This document shows positions 1 to 9,827 of a DNA stretch of 64,000 nucleotides, in pieces. The stretch lies in assembly GCA_951799445.1 (NCBI GenBank), contig OX637293.1:15686001-15750000 (forward strand), in the 5' to 3' direction. A program made the translations under genes and the position numbers. The stretch comes from Pseudisothecium myosuroides (taxonomy: Eukaryota; Streptophyta; Bryopsida; Hypnales; Lembophyllaceae). The first letter of the stretch is position 1. Each line of letters starts with the position of its first letter. Below the pieces are notes generated by a model. That model searched no databases, was not told the DNA's origin, and worked only from the letters and a program-made list of their open reading frames with translations.

Positions 1-124
1 GCAACATCAACACATGCTACTGAATGTTATGGTGAAGAAGGACTAAGCAACGGAAATATACAGTAATTGCCATTTTTCATTTAATAGGGAAACCAGACTA
101 GATTGGGCCTTGTAGTATCCTTAA

Positions 125-854
125 CCGTGGAGCACCTTGGATGCCAATTTGTTGCGTTCGGATGACAATTAAATGAATTGGACAGAGATTGGAATCACTT
201 TTTCATCCAAGTTTTTTTTGTTGATCTTTCATGGTGGGTTATGAAGAGCATCCAATTGAGCTTGCAGTCCTCCTAGTGTTTGGCCTCATATAAATGAGAA
301 TTGTTAGTAAGAAAAACGGATCATAAAACATGTTATTTTAGTGTATTTTGGGAAGTTGTTGCTCCTTGCTTTAAATCTGAAATTTCCTCTTAAAAATGAT
401 ATTTTTTGAATTTGAGCCCAATTATTGAAATGAAGGTCATTTACTTTAGTTCCTACTTCAATTTGAATTTTGAAAAAAATCCTAAAATTGGATATTACAA
501 TTTGGACTTTGAGCGTATTTTCAATATCTACTGAATTTTGGTTATAGAATGACAAGAAAATTGAGTTTGCACAATGATGTTTTTTACTATGATATAGACA
601 TATGGTGAAATTTTCAGATTTTTTGAGATAACTTTTTATTTGATGTAATTTTCTTCTCTTTTCTATAAAAATTCTCAAATAAATCAAATTTTTATAAAAT
701 AATTTAAATTTTTTGTGAAGTAAAAAAGATATGTAATTTCATTTCTGAAAAACAAAAATAAATTGTTTCATTAACATGTAGTTGCTAAATGGGAACTTAC
801 AAAGTGATGGAATTTAACCTCCAACTTTGTGGTCATAGGCTAGGCATTTTAGGA
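125..854. mobile_element. TTAA-flanked non-autonomous element, family 2, copy 1
   Basis: This AT-rich segment is bounded by TTAA at 121-124 and 855-858. It aligns along most of its length with 24003-24521, sharing the block around 305-440 that reads like 24185-24310. The left ends (CCGTGGAGCACC here, CCCTGTAACACAG there) and right ends (CATTTTAGGA here, CATTTAGGGG there) correspond, so both copies end at the same points next to TTAA. No protein function is visible; the 127-codon minus-strand frame inside is not conserved in the other copy. Boundaries rest on two copies only. Confidence 0.5.
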
Positions 855-858
855 TTAA

Positions 859-1084
859 TCCCTTTAGTTAGCGCTTGAATCTTTTCTTGAATTTTTGGAT
901 ATTTTTGCTTATATCTTTGTAAATATATAGTATTTACCTTAATTTCATCAAATTTATCACATAAAAAGTGTTTTTTCTAAAAAGTCAAGCATTGCTTTGG
1001 ATGAATGCAAAGTTTTGTTGTCAAAACCCCTCCTTTGAACTCTTTATTCATTGTCCAAATTTTGGGCATCAGAGAGCTAAGGGG
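859..1084. mobile_element. Possible short TTAA-flanked element
   Basis: The segment starts TCCCTTTAG directly after TTAA (855-858) and ends CTAAGGGG directly before TTAA (1085-1088), giving imperfect inverted ends. Its left end resembles that of the segment at 46109. It would share one TTAA with the neighbouring element. No second full copy was seen, so this is tentative. Confidence 0.3.
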
Positions 1085-1135
1085 TTAACAGGTTAAGTGA
1101 GGTAATTTAATTTTTTGGCAATAATTCAATCTAAA

Positions 1136-1345
1136 CTAAAGGAGAAGCAACCAAAACCAACACTATACCAAATTGTAGACATGATAGTCATTTTAGAACT
1201 TAAATGTAGGTAGACCATAGATAGCTTATTGTTGGTTCACCAAAATGATAAGCTAGCTATAGTCTACCTAGATTTACTGACTAGAATCATTGCCTTACCT
1301 AGAAAGTGATGCAATTGGGTACACTATTGGTTTGGGATGCTGCAA
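1136..1345. mobile_element. Foldback MITE, AGGTAGA family, diverged copy
   Basis: The two halves are inverted copies around about 1240: GGTAGACCATAG with a matching CTATAGTCTACC, and AAGGAGAAGC on the left against GCTGCAACCT on the right, with TA next to both ends. The interior (AAATGTAGGTAGACC, TACCTAGAAAG) matches the better copies at 28648-28867 and 31320-31539. The 81-codon plus-strand frame at 1290 lies partly in it and is not credible as a gene. Confidence 0.5.
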
Positions 1346-1889
1346 CCTTATTGTGTGCCTCGTTGTTGCATACCGGTACCCTACTACTGACTCACATGCT
1401 AAGGTAGGAGGTGCAGAAACTGGCCATTCAAGAGCATTTTGGCTGAGGATGTCTTCTTTGCTGATTAAAGCATTTTCTAAAAAAAATTCAGAGAAAGAAG
1501 AAAGGGAGACACATCCATCACAATTTGATTTGTAATTTTTAAAACTAAAACTGAATTAGATGTGATTTTCTGAAGATCACAACAATAGGATGCTATTTGA
1601 GTCCATAGGTACATCCATGAAATGTCAAGTAGTTGTCACTCCTTTAATGGTGCAAATGGAGTTAAAAAATGAAGGTGTGCTAACTTTAAACTGCAACAAC
1701 ATGGTGCATGTAATTGCTTAGGACCACAAAAAGTCTCCCACCACTCATAACTCCACATTATGTACACTGAAGTTTAGTTTACTCAAATCAAACTCAATCT
1801 CCAACCATGTGCAATGAGAATCCCAAATTGGCACCAATTCATCAATTAGCCATTTTTCATTCCTACAGTGATGATTCATGGTGCACTTG

Positions 1890-2112
1890 CAGGAGCAGTT
1901 CTTGAAGCATGGGCAGAATTAGCACCTCCTACCTTTACTCCAGTTCATGCGTCGCCGGAGTTCACGAAAGGATGTTGCGTCGCGTTGCAATATGGAGGAA
2001 TCCAAGCGCACCGCAGCAGAGATGGCAGGGCCGTCCGGGCGGATTTGCTGGGGCTTGAGCCAGGAACCCCAATCGCACATGTAGGCCAGGTCTTGCTTGA
2101 TGCTCGTTCCTC
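1890..2112 (-). other. GC-richer island, possible fossil exon
   Basis: This stretch is clearly richer in G+C than the DNA around it. On the minus strand it is open for about 65 codons, including a run reading RPDGPAISAAVRLDSS, and ends in a plausible splice donor (AGTAAAG followed by GTAGGA at about 1925). I do not recognise the peptide and found no partner exons with matching phase nearby. It may be a gene fragment or a chance open frame. Confidence 0.2.
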
Positions 2113-2123
2113 TGTAACTAATC

Positions 2124-2224
2124 AGACAAACACGTGTTGTGTATGTTCGGACTGAGCTTCTGAAAAACTGGTTCCTGACAAACACGTTTTGTGTATGTTC
2201 AAAGTGGACTGAGCTTCTGAAAAA
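2124..2224. repeat. Tandem duplication, 53-bp period, 2 copies
   Basis: GACAAACACGTGTTGTGTAT at 2124 recurs as GACAAACACGTTTTGTGTAT at 2177, and both are followed by GACTGAGCTTCTGAAAAAC. The copies differ by one substitution and a short insertion (AAGT), so the duplication looks fairly recent. Confidence 0.85.
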
Positions 2225-2231
2225 CAAGCTT

Positions 2232-2600
2232 ATTACCACCCTGATTTGCAATCTGAATATCTTGAAGCCAATTCTAAGAGGGGCATATGTTTTTAAGAGA
2301 CGTGTGCTTGTTTCACAAACCAAACCCAAGTGGAATTATAATTTTTTGATTTAAATTGTAATTTCTGTGAATTTTTGATGTGGGTTGCCCTAAAATTATA
2401 AAATTGCGCATAGAGTGGAGTCATAAATGTCCAATTAACAACTCATAACCACCCTTCCATGTATTTATTAGCACTTAAGTATTGAGTATTGACCAATGAA
2501 AGATTGACACATTATCCTTGGGGGCATTAGTGCTCTGATTTTGTCATAAAAGTGAACGGATTCGGATAAGTTTGGTGGTGGAATTGGGGCCAAAAATAGG
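2232..2600. repeat. Dispersed repeat, copy 1 (with 24728-25075)
   Basis: The block containing GTGGAATTATAATTTTTTGA and the following 250 bases can be aligned with 24728-25075, with moderate divergence and small indels. No coding capacity is conserved between the copies. The termini were not resolved. Confidence 0.6.
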
Positions 2601-4755
2601 GTGGCAGAAATAGGCAGTTGGCGGTTTTAGGCTAGTCTACCTTATGCTTGTTGCTACTCCATCATCTAGCTTCCAATCACAGTCGAGGCGTTCGTTCGTA
2701 CTTGTTGTTGATTACTAAGCTCAAGTTTATAGAACTTCAGCTGGGAGCACATATGTCAACTGGGTTGGAGATCAATCGAGCAACTAAGTTAGCTGTAGTA
2801 GAGAGTGGAGAACTGCAGTGGCCGCAAGCAATAACATGGGTGAGTGAGGCGATACCAGCAACTAGGAGCGCAAGAGCGGAAGCAAAAAATTGCAAAAGCT
2901 GATACCTGCCTTGTCTAAGAATGAGCCAACTCTAAGCCGATACCTGCCTTGTCCAAGAAGATATTCGCCTCCCTACACTCGGATATTAGCCTTGGGCCAG
3001 TTGTTGAAATCTAACAAGTTTATGAAAGCATGTGTTTTGTTCCACATTATTAGCGAAAATATGAACTCTCTATAGGGCCATTTGACTCTAGCTAGTAACG
3101 CAAATACAACAACCAACAATGCAAATACAACAAAAAAAGGAAAATAAAAAATATGTTTTTTTAGAAAAAATTTAAATAAATTAAAAAAGCATGTACCACG
3201 TGATTGCCTTAGGTGTCACTTCGGATTGCGATTTAAGAAAATTACAATAATAATGATTTTTTATTTCTCTGTATTTGCATTGCTGACCAAAGTCAACTAC
3301 GACCCTCAAGAAAGTCCAGATTTTCTGCAATCCAGATGTTGATAAGACCGACAAGCAACCTGTGTGCATGCAATAATAACGGACATGATCTTGTAAAATC
3401 TTCAGAGAACACAGGAGGCCAGGGGCACGTACACTGAAAAGTGAAATCAGACAAGTTTTTTTTGTTTTTTATCCAAACAAATGACATCAGACAAGTTTAT
3501 GAAAGCGCTGGTCCTGCTTGGCTTGCTCATACTCCTCGTGCTCCGGCTCCTGCTAATCTTACTCTAGCTTGCTCGCGCTCCGATCCTGCTCCGGCTCCTA
3601 GGATACAACCCAAGCTCTCTATTATCAGTCTCAGAATTTGGTATGTTCGTAGGCCTCTGCACCACCTAGCGATTTTGCGTCGTTTGGAGCTTTGAATTCG
3701 AAAGGGAACTTGAAATTCCCTTCTGTGTTTTACGTTACAAGATCATGTTTGCCAAACCAGGCGAAGGTGTTCAACTGTGTCAGGAACTCCAAAGAGAAAA
3801 CCCATGCATTCGATGTTATAATCTTTGGCTGCATTGTGTAGCCAGTGATGTTGTTGATGTTGATGTTAACTTTGAAACTTGCTGCATTGTGTAGTTGTCT
3901 GGTAAAACACAGGGATTGGACTTACAGTTTCTCACACTTTCTAACACTGACTATGTATGGATCCAGTCTAATTCTCAAGTTTGAAATTGATATAGCAATC
4001 AGAAGCTGAGTAAGGAAATCGGTTTATAAAACTTCGTAAGCATGAATGTCGTACGAAAGCTAGACACATGAAATGATTGGAACCGACTTTCAAGATGTCT
4101 ACAGTACAAGGATTGTGACTTTGTCCAGTATTCGAGACTCTCTTACTATGGAGGTTGCGAAGGCTACTTTGCTATTTTTTGAAATCTTTTTTATTTTCCC
4201 TCTGCAGGGTGAGTTTTTGCTTGGGATAAGAGGACCCATTTGTTCATATTCAGTTTCACTTCTAGAGGTTTGCACGGACCTGTCTGAATTCGAAAATATT
4301 AGGGACGAAGCCTTATTATATTAGATCGATCCGTTACTTCTCCAGTGAGTTTCTCATTCGTTTTTAGAAGAGCTACGACAGTGGCTATTGTGTTCCAAAG
4401 GACAGACGTGAGGCTTCCATCCAAAGAGCGTTTAATGGCTCGTTCCATTTGTTCAAAAAAAAGAAGAGTGTTTAATTTGAGCTTTCTCTCGCTGCTGGAT
4501 TCTCAGGAAGAATCGTTCTGCAAGACATTGATCCATGCTCAGATCTTTCTTTGTTAAATTCCGTTCCCACCTCGCCTTAATGGCCTTATGTGCGGTCGCT
4601 CGTACTTCATTGTTTGTTCTTGTATTCCCACTCACGGTGCTTGGTAAATGCCAATCCTAGCTGGAATCTGAGGTGTCCGGGTGTTAGAGCAGGAGTATGA
4701 CTCCGTAATATGTAGGAGTGTGCTATCAGTGCCATATCAGTAAAAAGCTCAATGG
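2601..4755. other. Unassigned stretch
   Basis: About 2.1 kb without a feature I can support. Several open frames of 60-85 codons exist on both strands (for example 2648-2902 and 3441-3695 on plus), but none shows a known domain, a signal peptide or matching splice phases. Upstream non-coding exons of the SAM-domain gene could lie here, as an AG acceptor sits just before its ATG. Confidence 0.5.
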
Positions 4756-4899
4756 GCATTTTCATTAAAATGGCGGTATTCCGTGTGCCACTTTGACAGT
4801 GCCATTTTCACCACCTAGGACTGGTATAGATTTCAGAACGGGCGTTCTGAACTGTAAACGGGCCATTTTAAGGGAATATTGCCACTTTAATGAAATTGG
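4756..4899. repeat. Short foldback repeat
   Basis: A left arm beginning CATTTTCATTAAAATGGC (from about 4757) is mirrored by GCCACTTTAATGAAATTG (ending about 4898), with about 27 paired positions per arm and few mismatches. The spacer is about 90 bases. It resembles a small MITE, but no target duplication was identified. Confidence 0.5.
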
Positions 4900-5233
4900 C
4901 CATGGCTCGCTTGCTGGAGAGACCATGCTGGGTACACGAGCCAAACTCTCTCCATAGTCAAATCTGTATGAATTTTCTTGTGCAGTCGTTCAAAAGTGGG
5001 AGATGGCACTCCACAATGAGTGGTACTAGTAAAAAAACTTATTTCCATTCGAAGTTCAATAGCCCAAGACATTTAACCAAATCACTTTAAACCTTGCTAA
5101 ATACTCCAAGCTAGCAAGTGTGGATCGACAAACTGTTCCTAATAAAGTCACATGAGCAACTTAGTTTAGTATCCACTACCTCGGAATTCAACAATGTTAA
5201 GCAGCTTTGATTGTCGCTTGCAGGTAACCAGCA

Positions 5234-7145
5234 ATGGAGTTTTGGAACTCGTGGTTGGCCGACATCAAGTTACAGAAATACGCCAAACTGCTCAAGGACA
5301 ATAATCTCGAAGAGAATGACCTGGTCCACTTCAACCATGAGCTTCTGAGCAGTGTTGGAATCAACAACGCAAAAGACCGCCTACACATGCTGCAAAAGAA
5401 GAAGGTAACCTTATACTCGTACCTTAAAACAACAGATTCCAGTACGTGAAAATCGTCCCATTCTCAGTCGCATGACGGAATAAATCAATCACGTCACTAT
5501 CTTTACCCGACCTAGCTAGTTTTTACAGCTTTCAACACTTGAAATTCTTACTTCCTAGTTATAAATGCTTTGGACACAAGAGAGTAGGACAGAAGGCTGT
5601 GCCGCCAGAAACCTATTAACACTTTTGCATTTATGGGTTAGTACAACATTGTGCAATGTATTTGCAACTATTCAAGATTGCAGCAGTTACTGGATAGATT
5701 TGCATCGGTTCCCGGCCATCCGTACCCAAGACCTCTGCAATAAGTTAGCAGCACTTAAATTTTGCAATGGTTTGCAACAGATCATAACGTCAATTTTATT
5801 AAAGTTGGCGCGATTCCGACACCAAAAATTGTGACAGATCTGGGGACACAGAGGTGACCTCACCCGCCATTACCGGAAGAATGGCCGGGTGAGTGCCTCC
5901 CGCCCCATGTCTCTGTCCAGTGAGCAGCGGAATCCATCCCCGCCGCCCACCCAATCTTTCAAATTTTTTTTTTAATAATAAAACCAAAAAAACTTGGTCA
6001 ATCAACCCTAAGTCCCTTGAGCAAACCCTAAGGAGGACTGTAGCTATGCACCTAACAGCGTTCCGCTACAGGCCTAGACCCTACTTGCTCTGCTCCGTAG
6101 GGTTTAGGTTTCATCTATTTTCTGAATGAAGGAAGGGGCCACCCGGCCATTCTTCCGGCAATGGCGGTGAGGTCGTCGCTGCTACATTCTACCCCAGATG
6201 TGTACTTGAAGGTCTAATAGCTAGGACAGGTATGGATTCGTATTTCAAAACAGGTTCTGAAAAGTGACAAAATGATGAAATATCGCCAAATTATCGAAAT
6301 TGACGTTCCATTCATGAGTTGAAGGCCAAACCACTATAAAACCATTGCAAACAATAACTGATCGATAATGTGTTGCAACTGCTACTTCCTGTTGCAGTAC
6401 TGTAGTTTGTAGAGCTTAGGCCGCTTGAAACTCACAGATTCAGCTCATACTGACGAAACATTATGTACTGTATATCGCTATCATGCAGGTCTACTTGCAG
6501 CACCACGTGCACACCAAACGTGCCAAGGAAGTGACAGAAATCACCGTCGAAGCTCAGTCCGCCATCATCGAGCGCTTACACAAATCCTCACCTCTAAACG
6601 AAGACCGTCTCCTGCAATGGCTGAAGCAAACCTGGCCCATCGACCGTGACTCACTAATACAAAAAGGCTACTTGAAGCCGACGGCCCCTGAACAAGGCTT
6701 AGCCTTAATCCAGGAGTCGTACCGCACTCCCACAGGCATCAAGCTCCTGGGCGAGGCGAAGGACCTTCTGTGGGCATGCTTGTTCGGCGACGAGAGCGCT
6801 AATGTTGACCTCCAACGAACTCAGAGGGAGCTGCTGGTGATCACAGTTCCAGGGAAGAAAGCCTTTCCTTTCAACTTCTTCCAGGCGGTCACGGAAGTCG
6901 GAGTTGCGGGGACTTGGAGAGATCCCGATAATGTTAGTAATGACTTGGATGCGCCAAACATGTTGTTGCAAGTGGAGTATGGTGATGTTGAGAGTGAAGT
7001 GGTGGGGGATGCGATTGTGGTGTGCGTTCATGTCGTGAACTTGCTGGAGGTTAATGAGCAGATCTTGTATGCGAGGTGCTCGAATGTGGAGCAGAGCACG
7101 TTGTTGCCGGAGTTGTTCTTCCAGAAGAAGATTGCCGCTCATTGA
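5234..7145 (+). CDS. SAM-domain protein of unknown function (2 exons)
   Basis: Exon 1 is 5234-5404 and exon 2 is 6489-7145. The intron (GTAACC to ATGCAG) is phase 0, giving a 275-aa product. Residues about 4-56 form a SAM domain: it starts WNSWLADIKLQKYAKLL and ends VGINNAKDRLHMLQKK, the usual tryptophan, leucine and LGI-x-GHR positions of this helical protein- or RNA-binding fold. The remaining 218 residues, in one exon, match no family I can name; they include a charged helical stretch (ITVEAQSAIIERLHK) and no membrane segment or signal peptide, so a soluble intracellular protein is likely. I chose ATG 5234 because it lies just upstream of the SAM core and follows a likely acceptor (TTGCAG at 5225), which suggests a non-coding first exon. 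The intron carries a foldback element at 5838-6199. The 3' end of the gene is repeated downstream in decayed form. SAM assignment is firm; the rest is unknown. Confidence 0.75.
5838..6199. mobile_element. Foldback element inside the SAM-gene intron
   Basis: The ends ATCTGGGG (5838) and CCCCAGAT (to 6199) are inverted, and longer arms follow: CATTACCGGAAGAATGGCC on the left against GGCCATTCTTCCGGCAATGG on the right, then GAGGTGACCTCACC against GGTGAGGTC. The central 240 bases are unique in this window. The element is more GC-rich than the surrounding intron, which suggests a later insertion. Confidence 0.7.
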
Positions 7146-7870
7146 GATTTCCATCAGGAGATTGAAGGTTCAGTTTGATTTAATCCTTGAAATGGTTTTC
7201 TGTGAAGAGTTTTGGTTAGGGCCGTTAATCGCAGAGAGATTCAATGCGATTCAAGAAAGATTCCACCTTGAAATGGTTTTGTGTGAAGAGTTTTGGTTTG
7301 GGTCGTGAATCGCAGAGAGATTCAATGCGATTCAAGATAGTTTCCATGTATTTCTGACGATTTTCTTTATTTCCTGGAGTCTACTGATCGATCGTTTTAC
7401 CTTGTTGCATCCATATTCCATTCCAGAATGCCTCGTTTGTATTCAAATTGTGAACTTGCTGGAGATCAAATTAAAGAGCAAATCGTTTATGCTCGAGGCT
7501 CCAATGTCGAGCAGACTGTTGCCGGAGTTGTTGTTCCAAAAGAAGATGGCCTCTACTTAATTCTTAGATCGTGAGATTGAAGGTTCAAATGTAATTCCTT
7601 GAATTGTTTTTTTTCTGAAAATTTTGCCCCCTGTTGAGGGGTTTTGGGTTGGGTTGTCAATCGCAGAGAGATTCAATGAGTCAAGAGAGATTTCATGTAT
7701 TTTTGATAATTTTCTTAATTTCCTGGCGACTATTGATTTTTACCTCCATCTTCAATGCCTCTTTGGTTGTATTCATTTTATCAATTCGCTGGGAATTAAC
7801 GAGTGTGCGAGATGCTCGAATGGCTCGCAGTGCAGTCTGTTGAATTTTTGTAACAGGATGAATAGTTGAC
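7146..7870 (+). pseudogene. Two decayed tandem copies of the SAM-gene 3' end
   Basis: The last coding segment of the SAM gene (about 7032-7145, encoding VVNLLEVNEQILYARCSNVE and on to the stop) recurs at about 7446-7560 and again, more worn, at about 7764-7850. The 3' flank holding GTGAAGAGTTTTGGTTTGGG and AATCGCAGAGAGATTCAATG is present three times (about 7186, 7269 and 7600). Indels shift the frame between the copies, so only the first is coding. The most worn unit lies farthest from the gene. Transcripts of the intact gene may run into these copies as 3' UTR. Confidence 0.7.
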
Positions 7871-8722
7871 GGAAGTTGAAGGGTTACAGTAGTTCATTCA
7901 TTAGAATAGTTCATCCACTCTGTCCGACCTTGAGACGATAGTACTGTTCTCATCGAGAAAGATGTTTTCAGTTCTGCGTACGAAGATTGTTGTTGCAGAG
8001 ACTAATAATGCAAGTGTTTGTAAGTTGTTTGTTGTCTGATTGTCAAGAAAACATTAGGTTATGGGCCATTATGAGCGCTAGGCTGCTTTGCAATTTCCTT
8101 CTGATGACTTCTGTAAATTCTTTCCGCGGTGATGCACTTTTACATTCTACTATTGATCCTCCTCAACGTAGTCCAGTTTTTTCAAACCTCGCTTAGCAAC
8201 TACAGCTTGGATCTCAATTCCTCCTCCAGAGAACTTCATCAATCGTTTCCAATTCTTTTCCATTTTACCGCGTTTTGGTCGCTTAGATCCAAGAGCAGGA
8301 ACATAATTTCTCTATTCCTTTCACTTCCATCGTGGATCCAGAACATGCTCTACTTTGCAGACAAATTATTGCTACCATAGAGTTCTTCCTTCCCTATTGA
8401 TTCTACATTCAACATATTGGTAGCTGAGTTCAACCGTGGATCCTTGCACTCTTTACTGGAAATTGAACACCAGAGTGCGAACGCAATTTTCAAGAAATCG
8501 TTACATTAGTGAGCTAGAGCAATATCTATAGAAATTAGTTTCTTAATCTTCTTGAATTTCTTCTCTATGAACGTTGTAGATTTTCTCGATTCAACTTGTG
8601 AACACTGTCACTAAATAGATTCAGAATGTACTCTCTACTGCTCAGGATTCTATTGATCATTTTCTTTTCTCAATTCTAGTTTTCTGAGTTTTCTCTTGAG
8701 GAGTTAGTTTTTCCTTAGCACT
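7871..8722. other. Unassigned stretch
   Basis: No gene, element ends or repeat copies recognised. Two plus-strand frames of about 70-80 codons overlap here without recognisable features. Confidence 0.5.
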
Positions 8723-8724
8723 TA

Positions 8725-9117
8725 GGGGAGATAACCCATTCCTGACCACTTAAGGAATTACAGGTAGTTGGAGGGCGGTTTCTTTGGAGGGAAAATTTTC
8801 CCATGTGCAAAAATAGAGTTTCTATAGTTTCCAAAATTTTCAGATTTTTTTGTCTCAAAACAAAATTACTATGAATTAATTAGTTGGAGATTGTGTCCAC
8901 ACCATTATTGGTGATATAGGTCTTGCTATTTCTGACCAAGAATTGGTTGCAATCAACCAAGGCTAGTTGCAATATTGAATCTTTGAGCCAAACATAATGC
9001 GCCACAACTACCTTGAGAACAGTGCTATAATTAATCATTGTTCTTGTCCTCCTTTACGAAAAGAGAGAAGTCTACTCTGCAAGAATGGGGTGCTGATCTG
9101 GAATGGGTTATCTCCCC
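8725..9117. mobile_element. MITE with 18-bp perfect ends and TA target site
   Basis: The left end GGGGAGATAACCCATTCC is perfectly mirrored by GGAATGGGTTATCTCCCC at the right, and TA stands directly outside both ends (8723-8724 and 9118-9119). Total length is 393 bp with no coding capacity. Perfect ends imply recent movement. The TA duplication would fit the Tc1/mariner superfamily, although no transposase is present to confirm it. Confidence 0.8.
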
Positions 9118-9119
9118 TA

Positions 9120-9827
9120 GCTGCAGAGAGAGGCTACTGGACAAGTCGACTGTTCTGACAGATTCGACTACTTACAAGTTTTTACTTTTTTACTTTCAAA
9201 AATTAAGAAGGTCAACCGAAAATTTTCTACGAATCTTCCTTTTAAATTTCATATATCCATGAGCTCTATACTTCAAAAGTTATGATAGTAGACATGAGAG
9301 ACTTGCAACATGCGACGCCAAAACTTACAGTACATGGATTTTGTGGATATCACCTTCAACTGAAATGAACTTTGTGAACTTTACACAATATAGAATTAAA
9401 TTTTTTAGAATTCCTTTTTACAATAGCTGCAAGTCTATCAGAATTGCAAGTCTATTAGAAGAACATATCTTCCAAATCTCAGCTTCAATCAACTTTCAAA
9501 TATCATGATCATCATAATCTTGTCCTCCCAAAGTACTCGATCATCCGCCTACTTCTGAATGCTTGTCTTCGTAACCTCTGTTCATGCCCCTGAATATTGC
9601 TATCCTAATGCTACTAAGTCTCTCAGAATTAGGCTAGCTAATTCGGAGTCATACAGTGAACCATTGCAAACGCAATGTTGCCCTGTTGCTAATTCAAAGC
9701 CATAATAATTCATTAAAAAATCATCGCAAAAGTAATAATGTTGCCCCTATAATTTGCTAATTCAAAGCTAATATACCAATCTCATTTGCAATTAATACTA
9801 TACAAATGGAACACTCACTGCCAATCA
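9120..9827. other. Unassigned stretch, likely 3' flank of the bHLH gene
   Basis: AT-rich DNA between the MITE and the bHLH stop codon. No reading frame or element was recognised. The 3' UTR and poly(A) site of the minus-strand bHLH gene should fall in its right part. Confidence 0.4.

Noticed and set aside
304..687. 127-codon minus-strand frame
   Set aside because: Lies inside a TTAA-flanked element and is not maintained in the second copy at 24003.
1290..1535. 81-codon plus-strand frame
   Set aside because: Begins inside a foldback MITE; no domain or signal.
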